A stretch of DNA of 64,000 nt from an uncultured Spirochaetales bacterium. Its GTDB lineage: Bacteria > Spirochaetota > Spirochaetia > Sphaerochaetales > Sphaerochaetaceae. Below, piece by piece: positions 1-8,597 of the stretch. The position numbers and the translations under genes were made by a program. Under the pieces are notes generated by a model, which made no database searches, was not told where the DNA came from, and was given only the letters and a program-made list of their open reading frames with translations. Location: positions 62,001 through 126,000 of the forward strand of contig CALXYO010000001.1 of NCBI GenBank assembly GCA_944393005.1, in the 5' to 3' direction. Position 1 is the first letter of the stretch. The number at the start of each line of letters is the position of its first letter.

Positions 1-1
1 T

Positions 2-1915
2 GACAAGCTGGAGGCATCAGGTGACGATCCGATTCGCCTTTACCTCAAGGAAATCGGCAAGGAGAACCTGCTTGATGCAGCTCAGGAAGTCACTCTTTCA
101 AAACAGATGGAAGCCGGTGACGAGGTCATACGTTCCGTAATCAGGGAAAGCGGTCTCCTCATTTCGATTTTCACCAAGATCAGCAACCAGCTTGCGACAA
201 GGGTTGATGAGGAAGATGATTCGATCTCTCCTGAGGAGCTCAAAGTTCTTCTCTCCAGACAGAAGCACTACACCAGCTGCTACAGGGATGCACTGAAGGA
301 CTGCACTAAACAGCTGAAGGAATACAACGAGAATATCCAGAGAGCCATCCTCACTGGCGAAGATATCATCAATGATGAGAAATTCAGACAGAAGAGAGAT
401 GAGCTCATGAAGCTCTATCTCGGCGGTTTTGAGGTCAGGGCAGATGAAATCGAGTTCTTCAGTCCTTCAAACAAGGCAGACTTCGTCAAGGCTCTCGGAC
501 TTGAGGCAAAGGATGCTGATGATGAGACCCTCAGACAGTATGTTAGAATAGTCACTCCGTATGGAAACAGGATTGTTGTCTCACGGAATCATATTGTTGA
601 CAAGAACGATCAGTCGGTTTTCGCACAGTTCGATGCCGAGACGGAAAATCTTTCTTCAGAAGAAGAGGGCAGCGGTGAAACTCAGCAGGGCGAAGGTACA
701 TTAGATGCATTGAGGAAAGATGCCGACTATTCACAGATCCTTGAGGCAAGCAGTGCTGCCGGCAGTGAGAAGCTTCCTATCTGGTATTATCCGATACTCA
801 TTGAGCAGGATGAGATCGATGAGATGACGAACCGTTTCGTTGAAGCGGCAGATTTCATAAATGAATGCAACCAGAAAGAGGCATATCTCATCAACAGACT
901 TAAGATTTCCCATGATCCCAATGAGACTGCCCGTGAGCTCCGACAGCTCGGACGTGATCTTGCAACACGCTCGAAGACCAAGTCCATTGAGGAGCGTCTC
1001 GCTCTTTCCGCAGATGAGATCAAGGAAGACATAAAGTCCCTCCAGGTGACAGAGAAGAAACTCAAGCAGATCTGCTATGAATTCGAGTCTTTCGATGACA
1101 AACCCGATCCGTCAGATCCTGATAAGGTTCTCAAGAGCGGAACTGAGAAGATCCTTGAGTCCGTGAAGAAGATCAAGAAGGGACAGAAGATGATGAAGGA
1201 TGCCAAGGACAGGCTGATCAAGGCAAACCTCCGTCTCGTCGTTTCGATTGCAAAGAAATATACAAACCGCGGACTTCAGTTCTTTGATCTCGTTCAGGAA
1301 GGAAACATCGGACTTATCAAGGCCGTTGAGAAGTTTGAATACAGGAAGGGTTTCAAGTTCTCAACTTATGCCACATGGTGGATCAGACAGGCCATAACAC
1401 GTTCTATTTCCGATCAGGCAAGGACCATCCGTGTTCCTGTCCATATGATTGAGCAGATCAACAAGGTCGTAAGGGAATCCCGCTCGCTTCTCCAGCAGTT
1501 CGGACGGGAGCCGACCGACGAGGAAATCGCCGAGAAGCTCGGATGGGATGAGAAGAAGGTCAAGGCAGTCAAGTCTGTTTCAAGAGAACCGATTTCGCTT
1601 GAGACTCCGGTGGGAGAGGAAGAGGACAGCCTCCTTTCCGATTTCATTGAGGACAAGGATGTCGAGAATCCCGCCACACAGACTGCATATGTGCTTCTGA
1701 AGGAGCAGATATCAGAGGTTCTCACGACACTTCCGCCGCGTGAACAGGAAGTCCTGAGAATGCGTTTCGGTCTTGATGACGGTTATCCATTGACACTTGA
1801 AGAGGTTGGCTTGTATTTTGATGTTACCCGTGAGAGAATCAGACAGATAGAAGCCAAGGCGCTTAGAAGACTCAGACATCCGAAGAGAAGCAGAAAACTC
1901 AAGGATTATGTATAA
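2..1915 (+). CDS. rpoD: RNA polymerase primary sigma factor (sigma-70), 5' end outside the window
   Basis: Housekeeping sigma factor that directs RNA polymerase to promoters. The reading frame is open from the first bases, so the gene begins upstream; 637 codons are visible. Sigma region 1.2 ([11 protein letters not shown]) is right at the left edge. A long, acidic, poorly conserved stretch follows, as in group 1 sigmas. Region 2 ([12 protein letters not shown], then ATWWIRQAI near visible residue 456) and region 4.2 ([18 protein letters not shown], near 608-625) are intact. The first ATG of the fragment (107) lies inside region 1.2 and is not the start. A Shine-Dalgarno for the next gene lies directly after the stop, so the two are probably cotranscribed. 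Confidence 0.97.
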   Translation, partial: DKLEASGDDPIRLYLKEIGKENLLDAAQEVTLSKQMEAGDEVIRSVIRESGLLISIFTKISNQLATRVDEEDDSISPEELKVLLSRQKHYTSCYRDALKDCTKQLKEYNENIQRAILTGEDIINDEKFRQKRDELMKLYLGGFEVRADEIEFFSPSNKADFVKALGLEAKDADDETLRQYVRIVTPYGNRIVVSRNHIVDKNDQSVFAQFDAETENLSSEEEGSGETQQGEGTLDALRKDADYSQILEASSAAGSEKLPIWYYPILIEQDEIDEMTNRFVEAADFINECNQKEAYLINRLKISHDPNETARELRQLGRDLATRSKTKSIEERLALSADEIKEDIKSLQVTEKKLKQICYEFESFDDKPDPSDPDKVLKSGTEKILESVKKIKKGQKMMKDAKDRLIKANLRLVVSIAKKYTNRGLQFFDLVQEGNIGLIKAVEKFEYRKGFKFSTYATWWIRQAITRSISDQARTIRVPVHMIEQINKVVRESRSLLQQFGREPTDEEIAEKLGWDEKKVKAVKSVSREPISLETPVGEEEDSLLSDFIEDKDVENPATQTAYVLLKEQISEVLTTLPPREQEVLRMRFGLDDGYPLTLEEVGLYFDVTRERIRQIEAKALRRLRHPKRSRKLKDYV

Positions 1916-1935
1916 ATTACAGGAGATTGACAATA

Positions 1936-2757
1936 ATGGCTGAAAACGAATTACAGCACGTACACACTCTTTTATTACAGCTTCAGGACGTTCTCAGGGA
2001 AAAGTTCTCCCTTGAAAGCGAGATTGAGGCACTTCCGGCAAACCTCAGGGAAAAGGAAAATGCCCTCAATATCGCAAACAGCAAATATCTTGAGCTGAAT
2101 GAAGCCTGCCTTAAGGCAAAGCAGGAGGCTACATCAAATTCAATCAAGTATGATGATGCGGTCAGAGCAAGAACTGATGCGGAGAAGATGGTCGAGAAGA
2201 TCTCCCTTCAGAGAGAGTACGAAGCTTTAACAAAGCAGATCGATGAGGCAAGAGTTGTTGAGAATGCGCTTCTCAAGGCACGTACTGCTTCCAATGCGCT
2301 TGTTGAGGAACTTACCGGCAAGCTTGAGAAACAGAGTGAGGTCTGCGATTCCCTCAAGGCAGAGGTCGAAGAGGAAAGGGCAAAGATTGATGATCTCCTT
2401 GCACAGAAGAAAGCGAAGATTAGCGAGCTTGATGCCAGATGTGATGAGATACGTACAGAAGGCGTTTCTGATGATATCTATGCGAAGTTCTGCAGGATTG
2501 TGAAGAACAAGTCAGGACTCGGCATCACTCCGATCATCCAGGGGCAGGTATGTTCAGGCTGCCACATGATCCTTCCGATGCAGTTCGTGAACGATGTACG
2601 TCTTGGTACCAATACCATTGAGTACTGTCCGTACTGCTCCAGGATCCTGTACTACAAGGAAGACGAAGAGGCAATCGATCTTACAGACTTCGAGAGCGAA
2701 GCTGGCGACGACTTCTTTGCCGGTGCTATCTCTGACGAGGATCTTGATAACCTTTGA
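1936..2757 (+). CDS. Coiled-coil protein with C-terminal C4 zinc ribbon (DUF164/zf-RING_7 family)
   Basis: 273 residues. Residues ~1-190 are heptad-rich, charged coiled coil (many E/K/L/A). The C-terminal part carries two CxxC pairs, C206/C209 (CSGC) and C231/C234 (CPYC), which form a zinc ribbon, followed by an acidic tail. The family includes Helicobacter HP0958/FlgZ and chlamydial CdsZ; its role varies by organism and is often unclear. AGGAG at 1921-1925 sits ten bases before ATG 1936. The upstream TTG at 1927 is too close to that site, so 1936 is preferred. It follows rpoD by 20 bp and ends six bases before the RNase P RNA. Confidence 0.85.
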   Translation: MAENELQHVHTLLLQLQDVLREKFSLESEIEALPANLREKENALNIANSKYLELNEACLKAKQEATSNSIKYDDAVRARTDAEKMVEKISLQREYEALTKQIDEARVVENALLKARTASNALVEELTGKLEKQSEVCDSLKAEVEEERAKIDDLLAQKKAKISELDARCDEIRTEGVSDDIYAKFCRIVKNKSGLGITPIIQGQVCSGCHMILPMQFVNDVRLGTNTIEYCPYCSRILYYKEDEEAIDLTDFESEAGDDFFAGAISDEDLDNL

Positions 2758-2763
2758 TCTTTT

Positions 2764-3093
2764 CCGGTCAGCTAGACAATCGCTTCATTAAGTTGGAGAG
2801 GAAAGTCCGGGCTCCTCAAGGCATGATGCTGGGTAACGCCCAGGTGCAGTAATGCAACAGACAGTGCAACAGAAAACATACCGCCGGAAACGGTAAGGGT
2901 GAAAAGGCGAGGTAAGAGCTCACCGCGTCGCTGGTGACAGTGACGGCAGTGCAAACCTCATCAGGAGCAAGGCTGAGCAGCGGAGTGTCCCGCCTTGGAC
3001 AATACTCTGCGGGTAAGCCGCTAGAGCTCAGGAGTAATCCTGAGTCCAGATAGATGATTGTCGTTATACAGAACTCGGCTTATTGCTGACCGG
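2764..3093 (+). ncRNA. rnpB: RNase P RNA, bacterial class A
   Basis: Catalytic RNA that removes 5' leaders from pre-tRNAs. The conserved 5' core GAGGAAAGTCCGGGCTC is at 2796-2812. The 3' core elements AGATAGATGATTG and ACAGAACTCGGCTTA are near 3049-3081. The ends are set by a perfect 9-bp P1 helix, CCGGTCAGC (2764-2772) with GCTGACCGG (3085-3093). The RNA starts only six bases after the upstream stop codon, and the next ORF starts 27 bases after its end. No clear promoter or U-tract terminator of its own was found. Confidence 0.95.
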
Positions 3094-3120
3094 TTTCTAT
3101 ATTAAGAGGAAGATGAGAAT

Positions 3121-3918
3121 ATGAGAAAACGAATGATTGTTAAAAACATATTTCTTATCTTCCTCTTTCTTTTCTCATCATGTTCACCAGGATTCAATTA
3201 TGAGAAATCATACGAAAGCGGGAATTATGAGGAGATAATAGCGCATGCTGAAAGTGAGCTCGCCTCACGGATAGAAAAATCACCCCTCTATTACAAAATG
3301 GTTTCTCATTACCGTCTTGGCGAATATGATCAGGCGGTGGAATGTGCCCAGCTTTATTACGCGATGTTCAATGATGACAAAGGCAAAGAGATCAATGATG
3401 CACTGAGCATAATGCTCTATCACAGTGAAAACGATGTGGAAATGTCGATATACGCAGGCAGACTGCTGACAGAGGCACAGGGTGCACGTACTGATGATTA
3501 TGCCGCATATTTCATTGCCCTGATGGATGGCGGCCGTTTTCAGGAAGCTGCAGATCTTTACAATGAGATAAGAAGCAGCCTTTCCGCCCAGACTGCCGCA
3601 TTCATGTGCATCGCCGCCTGTTCCTCATCAACTCTCATAACATCAAATCTCGAAGCCTGGTACACTGAAGGCGGATACAGTGATGATCTCAGAAGGGCAC
3701 TTGTCAGTGCGGCAAATCTGATGATGCAGAGGGGTGATGCGTCAATGCTCCTTCCTCTTGCAATCTCCTGTTACAACGAGTCAGGAAACGGCCTTATTGC
3801 CGTCCTCATCGGCGATATATATCTCAATGAAGGAGATATAAACAAGGCCTCGGCTTATTACAGCGAGGCCTATGAGGAATATCCACAGCTGGTGCAGAAC
3901 AGGATCAGCAGCTTCTAG
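3121..3918 (+). CDS. TPR-repeat lipoprotein of unknown function
   Basis: 265 residues. The N-terminus is a lipoprotein signal: basic MRKRMIVKN, a hydrophobic stretch, then FSSC with the lipidated cysteine at residue 21. The rest is helical with TPR-like pairs (for example YEKSYESGNYEEIIAHAESEL near residue 27 and YLNEGDINKASAYYSEAYEE near 240), so it probably acts as a membrane-anchored protein-interaction scaffold. I do not recognise a named family. An AAGAGGA Shine-Dalgarno is at 3104-3110. It lies just after rnpB and ends in a 4-bp convergent overlap with mazG (CTAG shared by both stops). Confidence 0.8.
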   Translation: MRKRMIVKNIFLIFLFLFSSCSPGFNYEKSYESGNYEEIIAHAESELASRIEKSPLYYKMVSHYRLGEYDQAVECAQLYYAMFNDDKGKEINDALSIMLYHSENDVEMSIYAGRLLTEAQGARTDDYAAYFIALMDGGRFQEAADLYNEIRSSLSAQTAAFMCIAACSSSTLITSNLEAWYTEGGYSDDLRRALVSAANLMMQRGDASMLLPLAISCYNESGNGLIAVLIGDIYLNEGDINKASAYYSEAYEEYPQLVQNRISSF

Positions 3919-4727
3919 GTTTCACTTCTTTTGACTTCGTTCCAGAGCTCATCAAGTTCTGCCAGGTGATCTTTGTCAACGGGAACGCCTTTTTCACCGG
4001 CAAGTTCGCAGAGTCTGACAAAGCGGCTGGTTATCTTGTAGTTTGCTCTTTCCAGTGCCTGATCGGGCCTTACCTTGAGGTATCTGGCAAGATTGACAAG
4101 CGTCAGGAACACATCACCAAGCTCATCCTCGATATGATCCCTGTTGTTCTCGCTTATGGCTTCCTTCACCTCATCCATTTCTTCATAGACCTTGTCTATC
4201 ACATCATCAATGCTTTCCCATTCAAAACCGTATCTGCTGAGCTTTTTCTGAATCTCATAGCTCTTTTCAAGAGGGGGAAGGGCAGTGCTGACATGTTCAA
4301 GGACAGCCTTGATCGAATTATCCTTTCTTTCCTTTTCCTTCTCACTGTTCCATGAGGCAACGGCATCATCAGCAGTTGCCGCCTCCACATTGCCGAATAC
4401 ATGTGCATGACGTCTGTAGAGCTTTTCACACAGATCGTTTATCACATCAGTGGTGGTGAAATCTTTTTTGTCCTCATGAATCTGAAGGATGGAGAAGACA
4501 TTGAGGAGAATATCTCCGATCTCTTCTTTGCAGATGGCTTTGTCTTCTTTGTTGATTCCTTCAAGATATTCATATGATTCGTCTATGAGATTGCCCAGTG
4601 AGGTCTTTTCTGTCTGTGCCCTGTCATAGGGACATCCGTTCTCGCTTCTCAGAAGAGAAATGAGTTCATAGAGGTTTTCAAACGCCGAGGAAGAATCCTC
4701 AGCTTTCTTCAGCTGATATTCAATCAT
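3915..4727 (-). CDS. mazG: Nucleoside triphosphate pyrophosphohydrolase MazG
   Basis: Hydrolyses NTPs/dNTPs to NMP and pyrophosphate; cytoplasmic house-cleaning. It has two MazG repeats. The N-terminal one holds LRSENGCPYDRAQT, DESYEYLEGI and EEIGDILLNV; the C-terminal one holds EMDEVKEAI and EDELGDVFLTLVNLARYL. These acidic helices bind Mg2+. Length (270 aa) matches full-length MazG. A GTG at 4745 would add six residues, but MIEYQ at 4727 fits the usual short N-terminus; neither has a clear Shine-Dalgarno. It is convergent with the lipoprotein gene, and an AT-rich 200-bp gap separates it from the lacI-type gene. Confidence 0.93.
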   Translation of the reverse strand: MIEYQLKKAEDSSSAFENLYELISLLRSENGCPYDRAQTEKTSLGNLIDESYEYLEGINKEDKAICKEEIGDILLNVFSILQIHEDKKDFTTTDVINDLCEKLYRRHAHVFGNVEAATADDAVASWNSEKEKERKDNSIKAVLEHVSTALPPLEKSYEIQKKLSRYGFEWESIDDVIDKVYEEMDEVKEAISENNRDHIEDELGDVFLTLVNLARYLKVRPDQALERANYKITSRFVRLCELAGEKGVPVDKDHLAELDELWNEVKRSET

Positions 4728-4855
4728 GGTGAAATGATAGCGCACCTATTGTGAAAAAACAATCCTATATAAATTATAGAGTTATTATTTATAATAAATA
4801 TTTTAATTATATTATAACAATAAGTATATATTTGTTTTTATATAATCGAATTTCC

Positions 4856-4869
4856 CGTTTCATGAACCG
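4856..4869. promoter_or_regulatory. Candidate distal operator (14-bp imperfect palindrome)
   Basis: CGTTTCATGAACCG has dyad symmetry with one mismatched pair and lies ~60 bp upstream of the lacI-type promoter. LacI-family repressors often use a second distal operator. The assignment is inferred from position and symmetry only. Confidence 0.25.
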
Positions 4870-4897
4870 CTTTTCAGATCGGTTTTGTAAAATAAGC

Positions 4898-4924
4898 GTA
4901 AAATATTTACTAAAATTTACTAAC
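4898..4924. promoter_or_regulatory. Candidate LacI-family operator and 10-bp direct repeat
   Basis: GTAAAATATTTAC (4898-4910) has five-base arms GTAAA/TTTAC around three bases, resembling the GTAAA...TTTAC arms seen in many LacI/CcpA-type operators. It runs into two tandem near-identical 10-mers, ATTTACTAAA and ATTTACTAAC (4905-4924), spaced by one helical turn. It lies directly upstream of the -35 at 4929, which suits autoregulation. Confidence 0.4.
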
Positions 4925-4928
4925 ATTA

Positions 4929-4958
4929 TTGACAGGTTTGTTACTGCTATTGTTTAAT
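4929..4958 (+). promoter_or_regulatory. Promoter of the lacI-phn operon
   Basis: TTGACA (4929-4934), an 18-bp spacer and TTTAAT (4953-4958, five of six consensus). Transcription would start near 4965. That excludes ATG 4957, which lies inside the -10, and supports ATG 4978 with its GGAGAAG site at 4969. Confidence 0.6.
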
Positions 4959-4977
4959 GAAATCACATGGAGAAGAT

Positions 4978-5892
4978 ATGGCCTCTATAAAGGAAATCGC
5001 CAATGCGTGCAATGTCAGTCCGACTGCCGTCTCTAGGATTCTGAGTCATGATCCGTCACTGAGCGTGAGCAGTGCGGTCAGGTCAAGAGTCGAAGAAGAA
5101 GCCCGCCGTGTCGGCTACAGAACTCCGCGTCAGAAAAGAAGCGAGAGGACATTCACAATTTCACTTGCTCTTTCTCCGTTTGACAAACCCGGCTTTGAAG
5201 ACCGGCTGGTTGAGAAGTACAGGGAAATAGCTGGCATGGGCTATGATATACAGCTATATAATCCTAACCAGAAAAGCGACGGAATAATCGCAATCGGAGA
5301 ATTCAGCAGGGATGAGGTCAAGGATTTTGAAAGCACCAGCGGAAATCTCCTCATGATAAACAATCTCGGTACAAGCTATTCACACGATTCAATAATGATG
5401 GACTATGCCCAGAGCGAGGAGATGGTCGTGAAGATGTTCCTTGACAAAGGCATCCGCCGTGCAGGTTACATCGGCGGGACATACGACAGGGCAAATCTGA
5501 AAATAGGGCAGAACAGGGCAAGGCAGTTTGAAAGCCTTCTGAAAAAGTATGACATGTATGATCCCTCCTGTTTTTCCGTATCGGCAATGAGACAGGAGTC
5601 GGGATACAAAAGCATCATGTCAATACGGGATCTGCCTCCGGCGTTTATCTTCGGGGATCCTGACAGCGCAAAAGGTGCTCTGAAGGCTTTGAAGGAAAGG
5701 CAGGCAGATGTACTCAGTGTGACATATGTGAATTTTTTTGCTGAGGATGCTGAAAGCACTTATGCTCTTCTCATATTCCCCTCTGACATCCTGAAGACGG
5801 CACTGAAGCTGCTTGTCGAGAAGATCACAGGAGAGAGAAAGCAGAGCTACAGCATTTACGCACCTTCGGCATTGATTGAAATTACTCCCTGA
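4978..5892 (+). CDS. LacI-family transcriptional regulator
   Basis: 304 residues. The N-terminal helix-turn-helix, SIKEIANACNVSPTAVSRIL (residues 3-22), is typical LacI, followed by the hinge ...RVGYRTPRQ. The remaining ~245 residues are a periplasmic-binding-protein-like effector domain, a little shorter than usual (IGEF, AGYIGG, FIFGDPDSAKGAL recognisable). Start 4978 is chosen because GGAGAAG precedes it and the upstream ATG falls in the promoter. The binding-protein gene follows after 22 bp with its own Shine-Dalgarno and no promoter, so this is the first gene of the importer operon. It probably controls that operon in response to the imported compound or its product, by analogy with sugar- and nucleoside-sensing LacI proteins. 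Confidence 0.92.
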   Translation: MASIKEIANACNVSPTAVSRILSHDPSLSVSSAVRSRVEEEARRVGYRTPRQKRSERTFTISLALSPFDKPGFEDRLVEKYREIAGMGYDIQLYNPNQKSDGIIAIGEFSRDEVKDFESTSGNLLMINNLGTSYSHDSIMMDYAQSEEMVVKMFLDKGIRRAGYIGGTYDRANLKIGQNRARQFESLLKKYDMYDPSCFSVSAMRQESGYKSIMSIRDLPPAFIFGDPDSAKGALKALKERQADVLSVTYVNFFAEDAESTYALLIFPSDILKTALKLLVEKITGERKQSYSIYAPSALIEITP

Positions 5893-5914
5893 TTACAGGG
5901 TAGGAGGATAATTT

Positions 5915-6952
5915 ATGAAAAAAATTTTGACTGTATGTCTTGTGGCTCTTGCTGCCATGAGTCTCTTTGCAGGCGGTTCAAGCGAAAGCACAGGCACAGA
6001 TTCCAAGGTGATTGAGAATCTCAGAATCATGTATGTTCCAAGCCGTGAGCCGGAAGAAATCATCACAGCCACAGAACCTCTTAAGAAGATTCTCACAGAG
6101 GAACTTGCCGCACAGGGTTATACTGTCGAGAATATCGACATCTCCGTCGGTACAAACTACGAAGCTGTCGGTGTCGCTCTTACAGCAGGCAGTGCGGATG
6201 TATCCGTCGGTATGCCGGCAAATACCTATCTGCTCTATGATCAGGGCTGCGATGTGATCCTCACAGCTACAAGAGACGGACTTTCCGTTGACAGTGATGA
6301 TCCGAGAGACTGGAACAACAACGAACCCATCACCGCAAGCACCGAACAGGCTGTCGGCTACAGAGCAATAATTGTCGCAGGTCCTTCTGAAAAGGGTAAG
6401 GAACTTGCTGCAAAGGTCAATGCAGGCGAAGCTCTCACATGGGACGATCTCAACAGTGCAAACTGGGCTGTCATGAGCAGCACAAGCAGTGCAGGTTATG
6501 TATATCCGACAATGTGGATCATGGAGAACTACGACAACAAGACAATCGCAGACCTTGCACACACTGTCCAGGTTGACTCCTATCCGTCTGCTTTCGCACG
6601 TCTCGCATCCGGCCAGGTTGATGTCCTTTGCACATTTGCAGATGCAAGAAGAGACTATGAGGAAGACTGGAACACAACATTCGGCATGCAGAACTCAATC
6701 TGGGAAGACACTGACCTTATCGGTGTAACACCTATGATCTACAATGACACAGTCTGTGTTTCAAAGACAAGCGAAATAATGACTGATGATTTCGTTGCTG
6801 CTCTCCAGCAGGCATTCATGAACCTCAACAAGACAGAAGAAGGCAGGCAGGCAATTGCAATTTACAGCCATACAGGTTATCTTCCTGCTACAAGTTCTGA
6901 CTATGACAACGAGAGAACTGCACAGGAAATCATGAGAAGCCTCAACGGCTGA
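5915..6952 (+). CDS. phnD: PhnD-like substrate-binding protein of an ABC importer
   Basis: 345 residues, secreted. The signal peptide MKKILTVCLVALAAMSLFA is followed by GGSSES. There is no lipobox cysteine, so signal peptidase I cleavage after Ala19 is expected, a form I associate with spirochaete binding proteins. The mature part has phosphonate/phosphite-binding family features: PLKKILTEELAAQGY near the start, ALTAGSADVSVGMPANTYLL, and the ligand-loop-like SSTSSAGYVYPTMWI around residues 188-202. Family members bind phosphonates, phosphite or other phosphorylated anions, so the ligand here is open. TAGGAGG precedes the ATG. A stable hairpin lies between it and the ATPase gene. Confidence 0.88.
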   Translation: MKKILTVCLVALAAMSLFAGGSSESTGTDSKVIENLRIMYVPSREPEEIITATEPLKKILTEELAAQGYTVENIDISVGTNYEAVGVALTAGSADVSVGMPANTYLLYDQGCDVILTATRDGLSVDSDDPRDWNNNEPITASTEQAVGYRAIIVAGPSEKGKELAAKVNAGEALTWDDLNSANWAVMSSTSSAGYVYPTMWIMENYDNKTIADLAHTVQVDSYPSAFARLASGQVDVLCTFADARRDYEEDWNTTFGMQNSIWEDTDLIGVTPMIYNDTVCVSKTSEIMTDDFVAALQQAFMNLNKTEEGRQAIAIYSHTGYLPATSSDYDNERTAQEIMRSLNG

Positions 6953-6968
6953 GCTGATTTGTGAAATC

Positions 6969-6994
6969 TGAGGCATGGCAATGACCATGCCTCA
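6969..6994 (+). terminator. Intercistronic hairpin after the binding-protein gene
   Basis: TGAGGCATGG (6969-6978) pairs with CCATGCCTCA (6985-6994), a perfect 10-bp stem with a six-base loop and only a short CTTTTGG after it. With no strong U-tract it is more likely a partial terminator or 3'-end stabiliser, which would keep the binding protein in excess over the membrane components. Confidence 0.6.
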
Positions 6995-7012
6995 CTTTTG
7001 GAGTTTTTAACG

Positions 7013-7759
7013 ATGATACAGTTTGGTAATGTTTCAAAGGTATATCCCAACGGCACAGTTGGCCTGAAGGATGTGAATCTGACGATTGAAGACGGTGAGT
7101 TTGTCGCTATAATCGGACGTTCGGGAGCAGGAAAATCCACTCTCATAAGAGCAATAAACAGAATGCATCCGGTTACAGAGGGAACACTTACGGTTGACGG
7201 AATTGATGTTGAGAAGCTTTCAAACAAAGAACTCAGGAGCCTCCGCCGCCGTATCGGCATGATCTTCCAGTCATTCAACCTTGTCACACGTACCACGGTG
7301 ATAAAAAACGTACTGACTGCATTTGTCCCGGATCTTCCTTTGTGGAGAAGAATCACCGGCCTCTTCAAAAAGGAAGATAAGCTCAAGGCACTTGAATGCC
7401 TTGATAAAGTGGAGATACTTGAGAAAGCTTTTACAAGAGTTGACCAGCTCTCAGGAGGCCAGCAGCAGAGAGTCGCACTGGCCAGGACTCTTGCGCAGAA
7501 CCCGTCAATAATCCTTGCAGATGAACCGGTTGCCGCACTGGATCCCGTGACAGCGAAAGTTGTCATGGACGATTTCAGGAAAATCAACAAGGAAATGGGC
7601 ATCACTGTACTCATCAACATACATCATGTTGAGCTTGCCCTTGAATACTGTGACCGCGTCATCGGCATCAAGGCAGGCGAGATTGTATATGACGGTAAAG
7701 CCAGTGATGTCGATCAGGCTGTCCTTGATTCAATTTACGGAGTTGCGGATGAAGAGTGA
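7013..7759 (+). CDS. phnC: PhnC-like ABC transporter ATP-binding protein
   Basis: 248 residues, cytoplasmic ATPase that powers the importer. Walker A GRSGAGKST (~36-44), Q-loop IGMIFQSFNLV, signature LSGGQQQR, Walker B IILADEPVAALDP and the switch histidine in INIHHVELA are all present. The sequence is closest to the phosphonate-import subfamily. ATG 7013 has GGAG nine bases upstream; an in-frame TTG at 6998 is not used. The 3' end overlaps the first permease gene by 11 bp, which implies translational coupling. Confidence 0.93.
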   Translation: MIQFGNVSKVYPNGTVGLKDVNLTIEDGEFVAIIGRSGAGKSTLIRAINRMHPVTEGTLTVDGIDVEKLSNKELRSLRRRIGMIFQSFNLVTRTTVIKNVLTAFVPDLPLWRRITGLFKKEDKLKALECLDKVEILEKAFTRVDQLSGGQQQRVALARTLAQNPSIILADEPVAALDPVTAKVVMDDFRKINKEMGITVLINIHHVELALEYCDRVIGIKAGEIVYDGKASDVDQAVLDSIYGVADEE

Positions 7760-8585
7760 TAATCTATCTTTGTATGACAGGCTCTTCAAGCCCAGGACGT
7801 ATACACTTGAAGACGGAAAGCAGATACAGGAGAAAAGATCCCGTCTGCCGCTTGTGCTCATCATCCTGCTGATCGCAACAGTAGTTTCAGGAGAACTTAC
7901 CGGGTTCAGCTTTTCAACTCTTGTTAAAAGAATAAATTATTTCTTTGTCATTCTCCGCGATATGATCCCTCCTGACTGGGCGTATATGCCACGTGTATGG
8001 CAGCCTCTGATGGATACGATAAAGATGAGCCTGCTTGGTTCCCTCATAGGTGCTGTTCTCTGCATTCCTTTTTCAGTGCTCTGTGCATCAAACCTGATCA
8101 GGACGAAGCTCGTGACGGGTTTCTTCAAGCTTTTCTATTCAATTGTCAGAACGCTTCCGACCCTGGTTATTGCCCTGATAGCAACATATATTTTCGGGCT
8201 CGGCACTTTTGCCGGAACCGTTGCAATAGCGGTGTTCACATTTGCCTACTGCGGCAAGATCCTTTATGAACAGATTGAAACAGCGGATATGGGAAGCCAT
8301 GAAGCTCTTGAGGCTCTTGGAATGGGCCGCATTTCAGCAATACGGTATGCCATCTGGCCTCAGGTTCTTCCTCAGTTCATATCAACAGTGCTCTTCTGTT
8401 TTGAGGGAAATGTGCGTTATGCTTCAATCCTCGGTTATGTAGGAGCCGGAGGACTTGGTCTCATCCTGAATGAGAGAATAGGGTGGATGGAGTATGCAAG
8501 AGTGGGAATGATCCTGCTTGCACTCTTTGTGACCGTTGTAATCATCGAAAGCATAAGCTCATATCTGAGATCGAAACTTGCCTGA
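7749..8585 (+). CDS. phnE: PhnE-like ABC transporter permease, first copy
   Basis: 278 residues with about six membrane helices. The EAA loop that contacts the ATPase is EALEALGMGRISAIRYAIWPQVLP, followed by a typical VGAGGLG segment. The start ATG 7749 (MKSDNLSLYDRLF) overlaps the end of phnC by 11 bp; the frame is open much further upstream, but that part is the phnC gene in another frame. Two different permease genes in tandem are common for Phn-type importers, where they form a heterodimeric channel. Confidence 0.92.
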   Translation: MKSDNLSLYDRLFKPRTYTLEDGKQIQEKRSRLPLVLIILLIATVVSGELTGFSFSTLVKRINYFFVILRDMIPPDWAYMPRVWQPLMDTIKMSLLGSLIGAVLCIPFSVLCASNLIRTKLVTGFFKLFYSIVRTLPTLVIALIATYIFGLGTFAGTVAIAVFTFAYCGKILYEQIETADMGSHEALEALGMGRISAIRYAIWPQVLPQFISTVLFCFEGNVRYASILGYVGAGGLGLILNERIGWMEYARVGMILLALFVTVVIIESISSYLRSKLA

Positions 8586-8597
8586 GGAGGAAGAGGA

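Noticed and set aside
4751..4957. 68-codon plus-strand ORF before the lacI-type gene
   Set aside because: Very AT-rich, Tyr/Ile/Asn-rich translation, no ribosome site, and it runs through the operators and promoter of the operon.
5978..6562. 194-codon Cys/Val-rich antisense ORF over phnD
   Set aside because: Composition follows from reverse-complementing the binding-protein codons; no domain.
4898..6952. Calling the importer a proven phosphonate transporter
   Set aside because: No C-P lyase or phosphonatase gene is present and the regulator is LacI-type; only family resemblance supports phosphonate.
6901..7620. 239-codon antisense ORF over the PhnC-like gene
   Set aside because: Mirror image of a conserved ATPase, low-complexity Ser/Arg translation, no start signals.
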